A DNA stretch of 46,616 nucleotides from contig NZ_BDBU01000067.1 of assembly GCF_001613145.1 (NCBI RefSeq), forward strand, positions 1 to 46,616, read 5' to 3'. Within the stretch, counting starts at the first letter, position 1. Every line of letters starts with the position of its first letter. This stretch comes from Nocardia jejuensis NBRC 103114. GTDB taxonomy: Bacteria; Actinomycetota; Actinomycetes; Mycobacteriales; Mycobacteriaceae. The notes beneath the pieces were generated by a model. It was not told the origin of the DNA. It was given only the letters and a program-made list of their open reading frames with translations, and searched no databases. Both the position numbers and the translations under genes were made by a program. Shown piece by piece: positions 39,806 to 46,616 of this stretch.

Positions 39806-40012
39806 AGGGGGTCCTGAGGCCGGTCGCGTCCACGGCGCGACGGGTCCCGGTCAGGACCGTAGGCTGGCGGCAGAACAGCGTGAGCTTTTCCGGTTCCGGT
39901 TTGGAGGACAACCCGAGGGGGAAAGTGCTGCGGGGGAAACTCGAGCGGTACGGTTGCCACCCGACAAGAAACCAAACCGCACACCACGCTTTTCGGGAAT
40001 GGGGTTCGCAGG

Positions 40013-40678
40013 GTGTACGTAGTGATCATGGGGTGTGGGCGAGTAGGTTCCTCGCTCGCGCGGGCCCTGGTCCGCATCGGCCACGAGGTCGCGGTGATCG
40101 ACCAGAACTCCAGCGCTTTCCTGCGGCTGGGCCGCGATTTCCCCGGCCTGTGCATCACCGGCGTGGGATTCGACCGTGATGTGCTGACCCGCGCGGGAAT
40201 CGAACGCGCCGGCGCGTTCGCCGCGGTCTCCTCCGGCGACAACTCCAACATCATCTCCGCGCGCGTGGCCCGCGAGACCTTCGGCGTGGAACGCGTCGTC
40301 GCGCGCATCTACGACGCCAAGCGCGCCGCGGTGTACGAGCGCCTCGGCATTCCGACCATCGCCACCGTGCCCTGGACCACCGACCGCTTCCTGCGCAATC
40401 TGGTCGCCGACCAGAGCACCACCACCTGGCGCGACCCCACCGGCACCGTCGCGGTCACCGAGCTCATCCTGCACGAGGACTGGTACGGCCGGACCGTGCA
40501 CTCGCTGGAGCAGGCCGTCGGGGCCCGCGTCGCGTTCCTCATCCGGTTCGGGCAGGGCATGCTGCCCAACGGCAAGACCGTGCTGCAGGCCGACGACACC
40601 GTGTACGTCGCCGCCACCTCCGGAACCGTCGGCGAAGCGGTCGCCTTGGCCGGCAACGCACCTGCGAGCGAGGACTAG
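40013..40678 (+). CDS. ceoB: TrkA-like potassium channel regulator, first of pair (CeoB)
   Basis: The 221-residue product has an RCK-N Rossmann domain with MGCGRVGSSLARALVRIGHEVAVID (6-30) and an RCK-C (TrkA-C) domain from about residue 135. It binds NAD(H) and gates a K+ transporter or channel. GTG at 40013 is the first start of the domain; its ribosome site is weak. It is the Rv2691 counterpart and lies 3 bp before ceoC, so the two are co-translated. Confidence 0.92.
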   Translation: MYVVIMGCGRVGSSLARALVRIGHEVAVIDQNSSAFLRLGRDFPGLCITGVGFDRDVLTRAGIERAGAFAAVSSGDNSNIISARVARETFGVERVVARIYDAKRAAVYERLGIPTIATVPWTTDRFLRNLVADQSTTTWRDPTGTVAVTELILHEDWYGRTVHSLEQAVGARVAFLIRFGQGMLPNGKTVLQADDTVYVAATSGTVGEAVALAGNAPASED

Positions 40679-40681
40679 GTC

Positions 40682-41359
40682 ATGAAAGTAGCCATTGCGG
40701 GCGCCGGCGCCGTCGGCCGATCCATCGCCCAGGAGCTACTGCGCGGCGGCCATCAGGTCATGCTGCTGGAGCGCCGCCTCGATCACATCGACCCGACCAG
40801 CGCACCCACCGCCCTGTGGATCCACGCCGATGCCTGCGAGCTGGAAACGCTCGAAGAGGCCGAGATGGAGTCCTACGACGTGGTCATCGCCGCCACCGGC
40901 GACGACAAGGTCAACCTGGTGTTCGCGCTGCTGGCCAAGACCGAGTTCGGGGTGGGCCGGGTCGTGGCGCGCGTCAACGATCCGCGCAACGAATGGCTCT
41001 TCGACACCTCGTGGGGTGTGGATGTCGCGGTCTCGACGCCGCGACTGCTGGCCTCGCTCGTGGAGGAGGCCGTCTCCGTGGGTGACCTGGTCCGCCTGAT
41101 GACACTTCGTCAGGGTCAGGCCAACCTGGTCGAGATCACGCTGCCGACCGATACGCCGTTGGCGGGCAGGGCCGTTCGCACGCTCAAGCTGCCGCGCGAT
41201 GCCGCGCTGGTGACCATCCTGCGCGGCGGCCGGGTCATCGTGCCGCAGTCCGACGACCCGCTCGAGGGCGAGGACGAACTGCTGTTCGTCACCTCCGTCG
41301 AAGCCGAGGACGACCTGCGTAAAGTGCTCGGCGTCAACGGCTTCGGCGAACTGTCCTGA
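40682..41359 (+). CDS. ceoC: TrkA-like potassium channel regulator, second of pair (CeoC)
   Basis: The 225-residue product has the same domain order: MKVAIAGAGAVGRSIAQELLRGGHQVMLLE at the N-terminus and a TrkA-C domain from about residue 140 (VEITLPTDTPLAGRAVRTLKLPRDAALVTILRGGRVIVP). Together with CeoB it probably forms a hetero-oligomeric regulator of potassium uptake. The stop codon lies inside a 15-bp tandem repeat. Confidence 0.92.
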   Translation: MKVAIAGAGAVGRSIAQELLRGGHQVMLLERRLDHIDPTSAPTALWIHADACELETLEEAEMESYDVVIAATGDDKVNLVFALLAKTEFGVGRVVARVNDPRNEWLFDTSWGVDVAVSTPRLLASLVEEAVSVGDLVRLMTLRQGQANLVEITLPTDTPLAGRAVRTLKLPRDAALVTILRGGRVIVPQSDDPLEGEDELLFVTSVEAEDDLRKVLGVNGFGELS

Positions 41360-41395
41360 ATCTCGCTGTCCTTAATCTCGCTGTCCTGCAATCGC
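41351..41395. repeat. 15-bp tandem repeat across the ceoC stop codon
   Basis: CTGTCCTGAATCTCG (41351-41365) is followed by CTGTCCTTAATCTCG (41366-41380) and a decayed third copy (41381-41395). The first unit contains the ceoC stop TGA (41357-41359). Confidence 0.8.
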
Positions 41396-41468
41396 TTCCG
41401 AACCACTCCGGTCCCTGACCCGCTTCGGCGGACTCCCCGTACCGCCGACCCGCGGGCCCCTGGGGCGT

Positions 41469-42173
41469 TCAGGAGGCGGCTCGCAACTCCGCGCGCAGCT
41501 TGTTCAGCGCCCGGTGCTGCATGACCCGGACCACGCCCGGGCTGGTGCCGATGGCCTCGGCGGTCTCCGCCGCGGTCCAGCCCAGCACGATGCGCATGAC
41601 CAGGACCTCGCGATGGGTCGGGGCCAGCACCTGCATGAGATCGCGAGTGGCGCGGCGGGTTTCGGACTGCAGCGCTCGCTCCTCCGGCCCGGCCTCGAGG
41701 TTGGGCTCGTCGGGGAACTCCGCGACCGGGTAGGCCGGATGCTGCTGGGCCCGGCGGAACGCGTCGGCGACCTTGTTGGCCGAGATGCCGTACACGAACG
41801 CCAGGAACGACTTGCCCTGATCGCGGTAGCGCGGGATGGCCTGCACGGTGGCCATGCAGATCTCCTGCGACACGTCGTCCGCGGTCACGTGCAGGTGACC
41901 CGAACCGCTCATGCGGGCCGCGCAGTAGCGGCGCACCAGCGGGTAGACGATCTTCAGGATTTCCGACACCGCCGCGCGGTCACCGGCCGCGGCCGGTCCG
42001 ATCAGCTTCTCCAGTTCGGCCGCGGCACGCCGCGATTCCGAGGTGGCGACACTGTTGCTCTTGGTGGTCCCCCGTGCCGCCTGGTGCCGGCGAGAGACCG
42101 TGGACTGCACCACCGCGCCGGACTCTTCGGTCCGGTCCTGCGTGAGTGCTGCTGCCTTACCGTCGGTAACCAA
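41469..42173 (-). CDS. SigD-like RNA polymerase sigma-70 factor
   Basis: The 234-residue product is an alternative sigma factor. Region 2 reads VTADDVSQEICMATVQAIPRYRDQGKSFLAFVYGISANKVADAFRRAQQHPAY, and region 4 reads LAPTHREVLVMRIVLGWTAAETAEAIGTSPGVVRVMQHRALNKLRAEL. Both closely resemble SigD of M. tuberculosis and ShbA-like factors. An N-terminal part of about 60 residues is poorly conserved. TTG at 42173 is the best start: AAAGGA lies 8 nt upstream, and no in-frame ATG or GTG precedes it closely. No anti-sigma gene follows directly. It sits between the Trk genes and DUF3159, where M. tuberculosis has no such gene. Confidence 0.85.
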   Translation of the reverse strand: MVTDGKAAALTQDRTEESGAVVQSTVSRRHQAARGTTKSNSVATSESRRAAAELEKLIGPAAAGDRAAVSEILKIVYPLVRRYCAARMSGSGHLHVTADDVSQEICMATVQAIPRYRDQGKSFLAFVYGISANKVADAFRRAQQHPAYPVAEFPDEPNLEAGPEERALQSETRRATRDLMQVLAPTHREVLVMRIVLGWTAAETAEAIGTSPGVVRVMQHRALNKLRAELRAAS

Positions 42174-42183
42174 TTCAGCGATC

Positions 42184-42225
42184 CTTTCTCGTACCTTCTG
42201 AGAAAGATCGTGCTCGGATCCGAGC
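42184..42225 (-). promoter_or_regulatory. Leader of the sigma gene: hairpin over the ribosome site and 14-bp palindrome
   Basis: CTTTCTC (42184-42190) and GAGAAAG (42200-42206) pair perfectly around a 9-nt loop. In the minus-strand mRNA the downstream arm GAGAAAG holds most of the AAAGGA ribosome site of the sigma gene. GCTCGGATCCGAGC (42212-42225) is a perfect 14-bp palindrome just upstream, a possible regulator site. Confidence 0.45.
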
Positions 42226-42337
42226 GTCCGAAATAGGCACCCCAGGGGTGGGTTGGTCACCCCCTGCAGCCATCGACCACCCCCGAAGGTGTTGCGCAAC
42301 GGGGACTCAGCGCGATAAGGCGCTGGTGAACGGCTAC

Positions 42338-43219
42338 TTACGAGACAGACTGGCCGGTCTTGCCGGACACGGCGGGCAGATGGCCCGCACGGCGCACCGC
42401 CCAGATCGTGACCACCAGGGCCACACCCGTGAGCGGCCAGCCCATGGCCAGGCGCGCCACCGCCAGGTATCCGGTGCTGTCGGAGGCGTAGAGGTGGTTC
42501 TGCACCAGGTAGCGGGCCAGGAACACCACCGCCCACACCGCGGTGGCGATGTCGTACAGGCGCATGGCCCGGCGATCGGAGCGCCAGTCGGTGCCGTGCC
42601 CGTTCAGCACACCCCAGATGACGCCCGCCAGTGGCCAGCGCACCACCAGTGAGAGCAGGAACGCGCCCGCGTAGACCAGGCTGGCGTAGATGCCGAACAG
42701 GAAGAAGCCCTTCGCCTCACCCATCCGGTAGGCGATGAAGGCGCACACGCCCACACCCAGGAACCCGGAGATAGCGGGCTGGATCGGGCCGCGGCGCACC
42801 AGGCGCCAGACCAGGATCGCGGTCGCCACGCCCAGCGCGGCCCAGATCGCGGCGGTCAGCCCGCGCAGCGAATTCACCGGAACGAACACCAGCACCGGGA
42901 GCGAGGAGTAGATCAGGCCGCTGAAACCGCCCATCTGCTCGAGCAGGGTCTGCTCGGCCTCCTCCTCGCGTTCCTCCTCGAGCGCGAGATCCCGCTCGGC
43001 GTCGGTCCCGGAGGACTCGCCGGCGTCAGAGGGCTCGTCACGATCCGCGTCGGCGAATCGGGAGCGCCCGGGATCGGTCAGCTCGGCGGCCGCGTCGTCC
43101 AGCTCCGGTGCGAGGGTGGCCGCGACATCGTCGGGCGACACTCCGGGGACCTGGTAGTCGTCGTCACGCAGCGCGTGCCGGGGCTCGCGGCCCTCGAAGT
43201 TACTGGAAGGTATCGGCAT
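42338..43219 (-). CDS. DUF3159 family membrane protein
   Basis: The 293-residue product has an acidic N-terminal region (about 1-95, many Asp and Glu) and about six membrane segments. The opening of the core, LLEQMGGFSGLIYSSLPVLVFVPVNSL, and the loop VLNGHGTDWRSDRRAMRLYDIAT are typical of DUF3159 (Rv2693c). The function is unknown. It follows the OB-fold gene on the same strand with only 3 bp between, so they form an operon. Confidence 0.9.
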   Translation of the reverse strand: MPIPSSNFEGREPRHALRDDDYQVPGVSPDDVAATLAPELDDAAAELTDPGRSRFADADRDEPSDAGESSGTDAERDLALEEEREEEAEQTLLEQMGGFSGLIYSSLPVLVFVPVNSLRGLTAAIWAALGVATAILVWRLVRRGPIQPAISGFLGVGVCAFIAYRMGEAKGFFLFGIYASLVYAGAFLLSLVVRWPLAGVIWGVLNGHGTDWRSDRRAMRLYDIATAVWAVVFLARYLVQNHLYASDSTGYLAVARLAMGWPLTGVALVVTIWAVRRAGHLPAVSGKTGQSVS

Positions 43220-43222
43220 GCC

Positions 43223-43615
43223 TCAGGAATTCTCGCGAAGTTCGTAGTAGGGGTTGAAGATCACCTTGCCGCCGTCACGCTGACCGATGCGGCCGCGGAC
43301 CAGGATACGACGCCCCGGCTCGATTCCCGGGATGCGACGCCGTCCGATCCAGACCAGCGCCACGCTGTCGGTGCCGTCGAAGAATTCCGCCTCGACCTCG
43401 GCGCCCGCCGCCTTCGGACACGCCTCGACGCTGCGCAGCCGGCCCAGCATGGTGACTTCCTCGCCACGGCGACACTCCGAGGCCCGGCACGCGCCGGACG
43501 CCTGCGCGGTCTCCGCGAGCTCCTCGGCGTCCAGACGATCCAGATCCGCGGTCAATCGGCGGCTCAGTCGCCGGAAGTAGCCTGAGGGAGTGTCCTTCCC
43601 ACCGGGGGATGACAT
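43223..43615 (-). CDS. OB-fold nucleic-acid-binding domain protein
   Basis: The 130-residue product starts MSSPGGKDTPSGYFRRLSRRLTADLDRLDAEEL and has an OB-fold from about residue 50 (CRRGEEVTMLGRLRSV, then DSVALVWIGRRRIPGIEPGRRILVRGRIG, then KVIFNPYYEL). It matches Rv2694c. It may bind RNA or single-stranded DNA. ATG at 43615 is chosen because AGGAGA lies 9 nt upstream; the longer frame from 43642 lacks a site. Confidence 0.88.
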   Translation of the reverse strand: MSSPGGKDTPSGYFRRLSRRLTADLDRLDAEELAETAQASGACRASECRRGEEVTMLGRLRSVEACPKAAGAEVEAEFFDGTDSVALVWIGRRRIPGIEPGRRILVRGRIGQRDGGKVIFNPYYELRENS

Positions 43616-43793
43616 GTCGCACGCTCTCCTGTAGAGCAACACGGCGTGGGTTTCACGTCGTTCGTTCTTCCCACATACCCGGTTGGGTCACTTGTTAAAA
43701 CGGCCCACTCGAACGGCTGTGGCCGTACCTCCGCCACTGTAGAGGTGACAGGCTGCCCCCGCTACGCGCGGTGGCCCTCAGTACGCTCGGCCC

Positions 43794-44510
43794 GTGCCCG
43801 ATCTTCCCACTCCGGCGGTCGCCGTCGCCCTGCCCGGAACCGGCTCCGACGCCCACTTCGCCCGACGCGCCTTCGAATCTGCTTGCGCCGCAATGAATCT
43901 GCCCTTCATCGCGGTGGACCCGGATCCACGCCGTGTGATCGGCAGCTATCACGAGGCACTCGATGCCGCCGCCGGATCGGGACCGGTACTTGTCGCCGGA
44001 ATCTCACTCGGCGCGGCCGTCGCGCTCGACTGGGCCGCGCGGCATCCGGACTCGGTCTACGGCGTGGTCGCGGCGCTGCCCGCCTGGACCGGCGCGGACA
44101 CCACCGGCTGCCCCGCCGCCCTGAGCGCCGCCGCGACGGCCGCGCAATTGCGCGAGGCCGGGATCGACGCCGTCATCGAACGAATGCGGGCCTCGAGCCC
44201 GGACTGGCTCGCCGAGGCACTCACCCGATCCTGGCGGTCCCAGTGGCCCGAGCTGCCCGCCGCCTTGGACGAAGCCGCCGGCTACGCCTGGCCCGAACCC
44301 CCGATGCTGTCCGGCATCACGACGCCGGTCGCGATCATCGGCGCGATCGACGACCCGGTGCATCCGTTCGCGGTCGCCGAGCGCTGGGCCGAACTGATCC
44401 CCGCGGCCACCCTGCACACGATCACCCTCGACGAGCTCGGGCACGACCCGGCGGTCCTGGGCGCACACGGCCTCACTGCCCTGCTGCCGCGCCGCATCAC
44501 CACGCCCTGA
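43794..44510 (+). CDS. Alpha/beta hydrolase
   Basis: The 238-residue product has an alpha/beta-hydrolase fold with nucleophile elbow AGISLGAA (Ser near residue 68), a following strand and helix (DWAARHPDSVYGVV), the acid in IGAIDDPVHPF and the His in LDELGHDPAVL. It matches Rv2695 in place and size. The substrate is unknown. GTG at 43794 follows TACGCT plus 6 nt, so the mRNA looks leaderless. Confidence 0.88.
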   Translation: MPDLPTPAVAVALPGTGSDAHFARRAFESACAAMNLPFIAVDPDPRRVIGSYHEALDAAAGSGPVLVAGISLGAAVALDWAARHPDSVYGVVAALPAWTGADTTGCPAALSAAATAAQLREAGIDAVIERMRASSPDWLAEALTRSWRSQWPELPAALDEAAGYAWPEPPMLSGITTPVAIIGAIDDPVHPFAVAERWAELIPAATLHTITLDELGHDPAVLGAHGLTALLPRRITTP

Positions 44511-44600
44511 CCCGAAACCCGGCACTCCGCACCCGGCACACCGGGAGCGATCGCATCGAGCGCAGCAGGGCCTACAGACCATCCGTGACGAAGACGGCAT

Positions 44601-44631
44601 CGCCCCATCCACCGAATCGGCGGACGGGGCG
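44601..44631 (-). terminator. 14-bp terminator hairpin after the DUF3710 gene
   Basis: CGCCCCATCCACCG (44601-44614) and CGGCGGACGGGGCG (44618-44631) pair fully, with two G-U wobbles, only in the minus-strand transcript. The loop is 3 nt. It lies 21 nt past the stop at 44653. Confidence 0.75.
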
Positions 44632-44652
44632 AGGCGGATCTCGCGGGATCGG

Positions 44653-45531
44653 CTAGTTGAGGCCGAGCTGCTGCATGGCCGAACCCTCGGCGCCGCGGCG
44701 CGGTTCGGCGGGATCCTGCTGGGGTGCGCCCTGATACGGGGCGCCGCCCTGCATGGCGGCGAGCTGGGCGGCCATCGCCTGCTGCTGCGCCTCCAGCTGC
44801 TGCTGGTGCGCGGCGGCGAGCTGGTCGGCCAGCTCCTGGGGTAGGACCACCGGGAGTGGTTCCCGCACGGGTAGTGGCTCATCGCCACGACGCACCACGG
44901 TCTCACCGAGAATGGCGCGGGCCGCGCGAACCAGGTCCGAACCCTCGTCGGCCGAACCCGACGGACCGGCCGCGACCAGGCGCACCATCCAGCGGTGCCC
45001 GTCCACGCCGATGAATCGCAGATCCGCGCCCTCGGTGACGGCGTGCAGTTCGCGTCCCCACGGACCCTGCTGCACCGACACCTGCGCGCCGTCCTTGCGG
45101 AGCGTGTCCGCGAGATCGGCTGCCACGGAACGCCATTGACCCGCCGACTTGGGCGCGGCGTACGCGGCCACGGTGATCCGGCCGTGCTGGGTGGCCAGAT
45201 GCACGGCCTGCGGCGTGCCGTCCGGGGTCATCTCGACCTGCAGCTGCCCGCCCGGCGGCACCGGCACGATGACCGAGCCCAGATCCAGGCGCTGCTCGGC
45301 GACCGTCTCCAGCTGCTCGGACACGTCCTCGTAGTCGTAGGGGCCGGTGCGGGGGCCGGCGGGCGCGGCGACCGGTTCCTCGGCCTCCTCGTACGCCTGC
45401 TCCACGTACTGCGCGGCCTCGTAGTCGTCCTCGTCGTACTCGTCCTCGTACTCGTCGTACTCGACGTAGTCCTCGTCGTACTGCGCCGCGCCGTCCGCGT
45501 CGCCGTCCCTGCGTTTCTTGCGTCCGAACAT
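44653..45531 (-). CDS. DUF3710 family protein
   Basis: The 292-residue product has a very acidic Asp/Glu/Tyr-rich N-terminus (about 1-60), a conserved DUF3710 core (RLDLGSVIVPVPPGGQLQVEMTPDGTPQAVHLATQHGRITVAAYAAPKSAGQWR, then WGRELHAVTEGADLRFIGVDGHRWMVRLVAAGPSG) and a Gln/Ala-rich C-terminal tail. It matches Rv2696c; the function is unknown. GAGGAGG lies 7 nt before the ATG at 45531. The dut stop is 2 bp upstream, so the two form an operon. Confidence 0.9.
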   Translation of the reverse strand: MFGRKKRRDGDADGAAQYDEDYVEYDEYEDEYDEDDYEAAQYVEQAYEEAEEPVAAPAGPRTGPYDYEDVSEQLETVAEQRLDLGSVIVPVPPGGQLQVEMTPDGTPQAVHLATQHGRITVAAYAAPKSAGQWRSVAADLADTLRKDGAQVSVQQGPWGRELHAVTEGADLRFIGVDGHRWMVRLVAAGPSGSADEGSDLVRAARAILGETVVRRGDEPLPVREPLPVVLPQELADQLAAAHQQQLEAQQQAMAAQLAAMQGGAPYQGAPQQDPAEPRRGAEGSAMQQLGLN

Positions 45532-45533
45532 CG

Positions 45534-46037
45534 TTATGCCTCCTCGCCGGCTACCGCCGGACCCGCCCCATCGGATCCCGTGATCAGGCTGGCATGCCCA
45601 CCACTGGACCCGTATCCTCCAGCGCCGCGCTCGGTTTCGTCGAGCGTGGCCACCTCCACGAATTCCACCAGTTCCACCCGCTGCACCAGCAACTGCGCGA
45701 TCCGGTCACCACGCCGGAGCTCGATGGCGGTGCGCGGATCGTGATTGATCAGACACACCTTGATCTCCCCCCGATAGCCGGCGTCGACCGTGCCGGGGGT
45801 GTTGACGACCGACAGGCCCGACTTCGCGGCCAGACCGGATCGCGGATGGATGAGCCCCACCGTCCCGAGCGGGAGAGCCACCGCGATGCCGGTTCCGACC
45901 AGCACCCGCTCCCCCGGTTCGATGATGACGTCCTCGGTAGTGCACAGGTCCACGCCCGCGTCGCCCTCGTGAGCGCGCTTGGGTACGGGGATGCCGGGAT
46001 CGAGCCGCAGCATGGGAACAGTTGGAATACCGGTCAC
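45534..46037 (-). CDS. dut: dUTP diphosphatase (dUTPase)
   Basis: The 167-residue product is a trimeric-type dUTPase, which hydrolyses dUTP to dUMP and diphosphate. The five motifs are visible in order: HEGDAGVDL (about 23-31), LIHPRSGLAAK (about 63-73), NTPGTVDAGYRGEI (about 79-92), RRGDRIAQLLVQ (about 109-120) and RGAGGYGSSG near the C-terminus, which closes over the active site. The Phe usual in motif 5 is replaced by Tyr/Ser-rich GGYGSSG, as in mycobacteria. GTG at 46037 follows TAGGCT plus 8 nt; other starts are possible. Confidence 0.95.
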   Translation of the reverse strand: MTGIPTVPMLRLDPGIPVPKRAHEGDAGVDLCTTEDVIIEPGERVLVGTGIAVALPLGTVGLIHPRSGLAAKSGLSVVNTPGTVDAGYRGEIKVCLINHDPRTAIELRRGDRIAQLLVQRVELVEFVEVATLDETERGAGGYGSSGGHASLITGSDGAGPAVAGEEA

Positions 46038-46089
46038 GTGGGCCGAGCCTACGCGTTCACCCCCGCAGCCATTGACCTAGTCTGAAGTC

Positions 46090-46616
46090 GTGTCCGACCA
46101 GTCCCCTCAGGTGAGCAGCGCAGCGTCGTCCGGCGACCGCGCGGCGGCGCCGGAAGCATCCCAGTCACCCTCCGCCCCGCTCTACTCCGAGCGCCTCTGG
46201 GTGCCGCTGTGGTGGTGGCCGGTCGGACTGGCGATCACGGGTCTGCTCGCGGCCGAAATCCACATGGGCGCACCGGGAATCCGGGCGTGGCTGCCGTACG
46301 TGCTGCTGTTCCCGGTACCGGTGTGGGTACTGATGTGGTTCTCGCGGCATCGCGTGGAAGTGGTCCGCGACTCGACCGGCACGCCGGAACTGCGCGCGGA
46401 TCGCGCGCATCTGCCCGCGACCTTCGTCAAGCGGGCGGCGGGCGTGCCGACCAGTGCCAAGAGCGCGGCGCTGGGCCGACAGCTCGACCCGGCCGCGTAT
46501 GTGCAGCACCGAGCCTGGATCGGCCCCATGCTGCTGCTGGTGCTCGACGATCCGGACGACCCGACTCCGTACTGGTTGGTCAGTACGCGCCGGCCCGAAC
46601 GAATCCTCACCGCGCT
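46090..46616 (+). CDS. DUF3093 family membrane protein, cut by the window end
   Basis: The frame from GTG at 46090 stays open to the last base, giving 175 residues and no stop, so only its 5' part is in the window. After a polar N-terminus of about 30 residues come YSERLWVPLWWWPVGLAITGLLAAEIHMG and a second hydrophobic stretch (LPYVLLFPVPVWVLMWF), then a soluble part. It matches the DUF3093 family (Rv2698), of unknown function. TAGTCT plus 6 nt precedes the GTG, suggesting a leaderless mRNA. It is divergent from dut. Confidence 0.88.
   Translation, partial: MSDQSPQVSSAASSGDRAAAPEASQSPSAPLYSERLWVPLWWWPVGLAITGLLAAEIHMGAPGIRAWLPYVLLFPVPVWVLMWFSRHRVEVVRDSTGTPELRADRAHLPATFVKRAAGVPTSAKSAALGRQLDPAAYVQHRAWIGPMLLLVLDDPDDPTPYWLVSTRRPERILTA

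Noticed and set aside
1..46616. tRNA, rRNA, CRISPR array, insertion sequence or prophage
   Set aside because: I saw no tRNA-like cloverleaf, regularly spaced repeats, transposase, integrase or terminal inverted repeats in reading the window; a dedicated search could still find a small RNA.

Overview
The window is high-GC actinobacterial DNA, most likely from Nocardia or a close relative in the mycolic-acid Corynebacteriales. The evidence is an AftC-type arabinofuranosyltransferase, the coproporphyrin-dependent haem genes hemE/hemY/hemQ, DUF3159/DUF3710/DUF3093 family proteins, frequent GTG/TTG starts and apparently leaderless promoters. From memory of the M. tuberculosis map, the backbone follows the order Rv2670c to Rv2698: zapE, RibD-like reductase, secreted hydrolase, aftC, msrB, then hemQ, hemY, hemE, DUF3000, echA, rnd, dxs, then TrmA-like methyltransferase, APC permease, the two TrkA-like genes, DUF3159, OB-fold protein, hydrolase, DUF3710, dut and DUF3093. 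Other material is inserted into this backbone.

Layout: 1-1245 holds an unrecognised small ORF and an exported tyrosine-phosphatase-like protein. 1382-6794 is the zapE-to-msrB backbone. 6919-17603 is one eleven-gene minus-strand operon. 17773-18468 is a divergent exported glycine-rich protein. 18841-24957 is the haem block (hemQ, hemY, hemE), interrupted by a duplicated membrane protein and a PLP lyase-like gene. 25023-30012 returns to backbone (DUF3000, rnd, echA, dxs). 30158-36068 is a second accessory stretch: a glutaminase-STAS-cNMP fusion, a DHFR-like reductase, a glycolipid-binding-like protein, a phospholipase D family protein and a SIMPL protein. 36390-46616 is backbone again, with a SigD-like sigma factor inserted after the Trk genes and a DUF3093 gene cut by the window end.

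The most interesting content is the 6919-17603 operon. In transcription order it encodes an ATP-grasp ligase, a DUF364-like protein, a cysteine-synthase-fold PLP enzyme, a dipeptide-epimerase-like enolase-superfamily enzyme, an MFS exporter, a SAM methyltransferase, a PduX-like GHMP kinase, a complete FecBCD-type ABC importer (ATPase, permease, lipoprotein) and a GNAT acetyltransferase. Nearly all genes are joined by 4-base stop/start overlaps. A 19-bp Fur-family (probably Zur) operator overlaps the single evident promoter. I infer a small-molecule metallophore made without NRPS or NIS synthetase: phosphorylated hydroxy-amino acid, beta-replacement by the PLP enzyme, ATP-grasp amide formation, epimerisation and methylation, export by MFS and retrieval of the metal complex by the ABC importer. 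The product is unknown.

Other structure worth noting: overlapping divergent -10 boxes between zapE and the RibD-like gene, a set of leaderless TANNNT-N6-start genes, short tandem repeats running through two stop codons, a 51-bp tandem repeat in a spacer, and a hairpin that could hide the ribosome site of the sigma factor.
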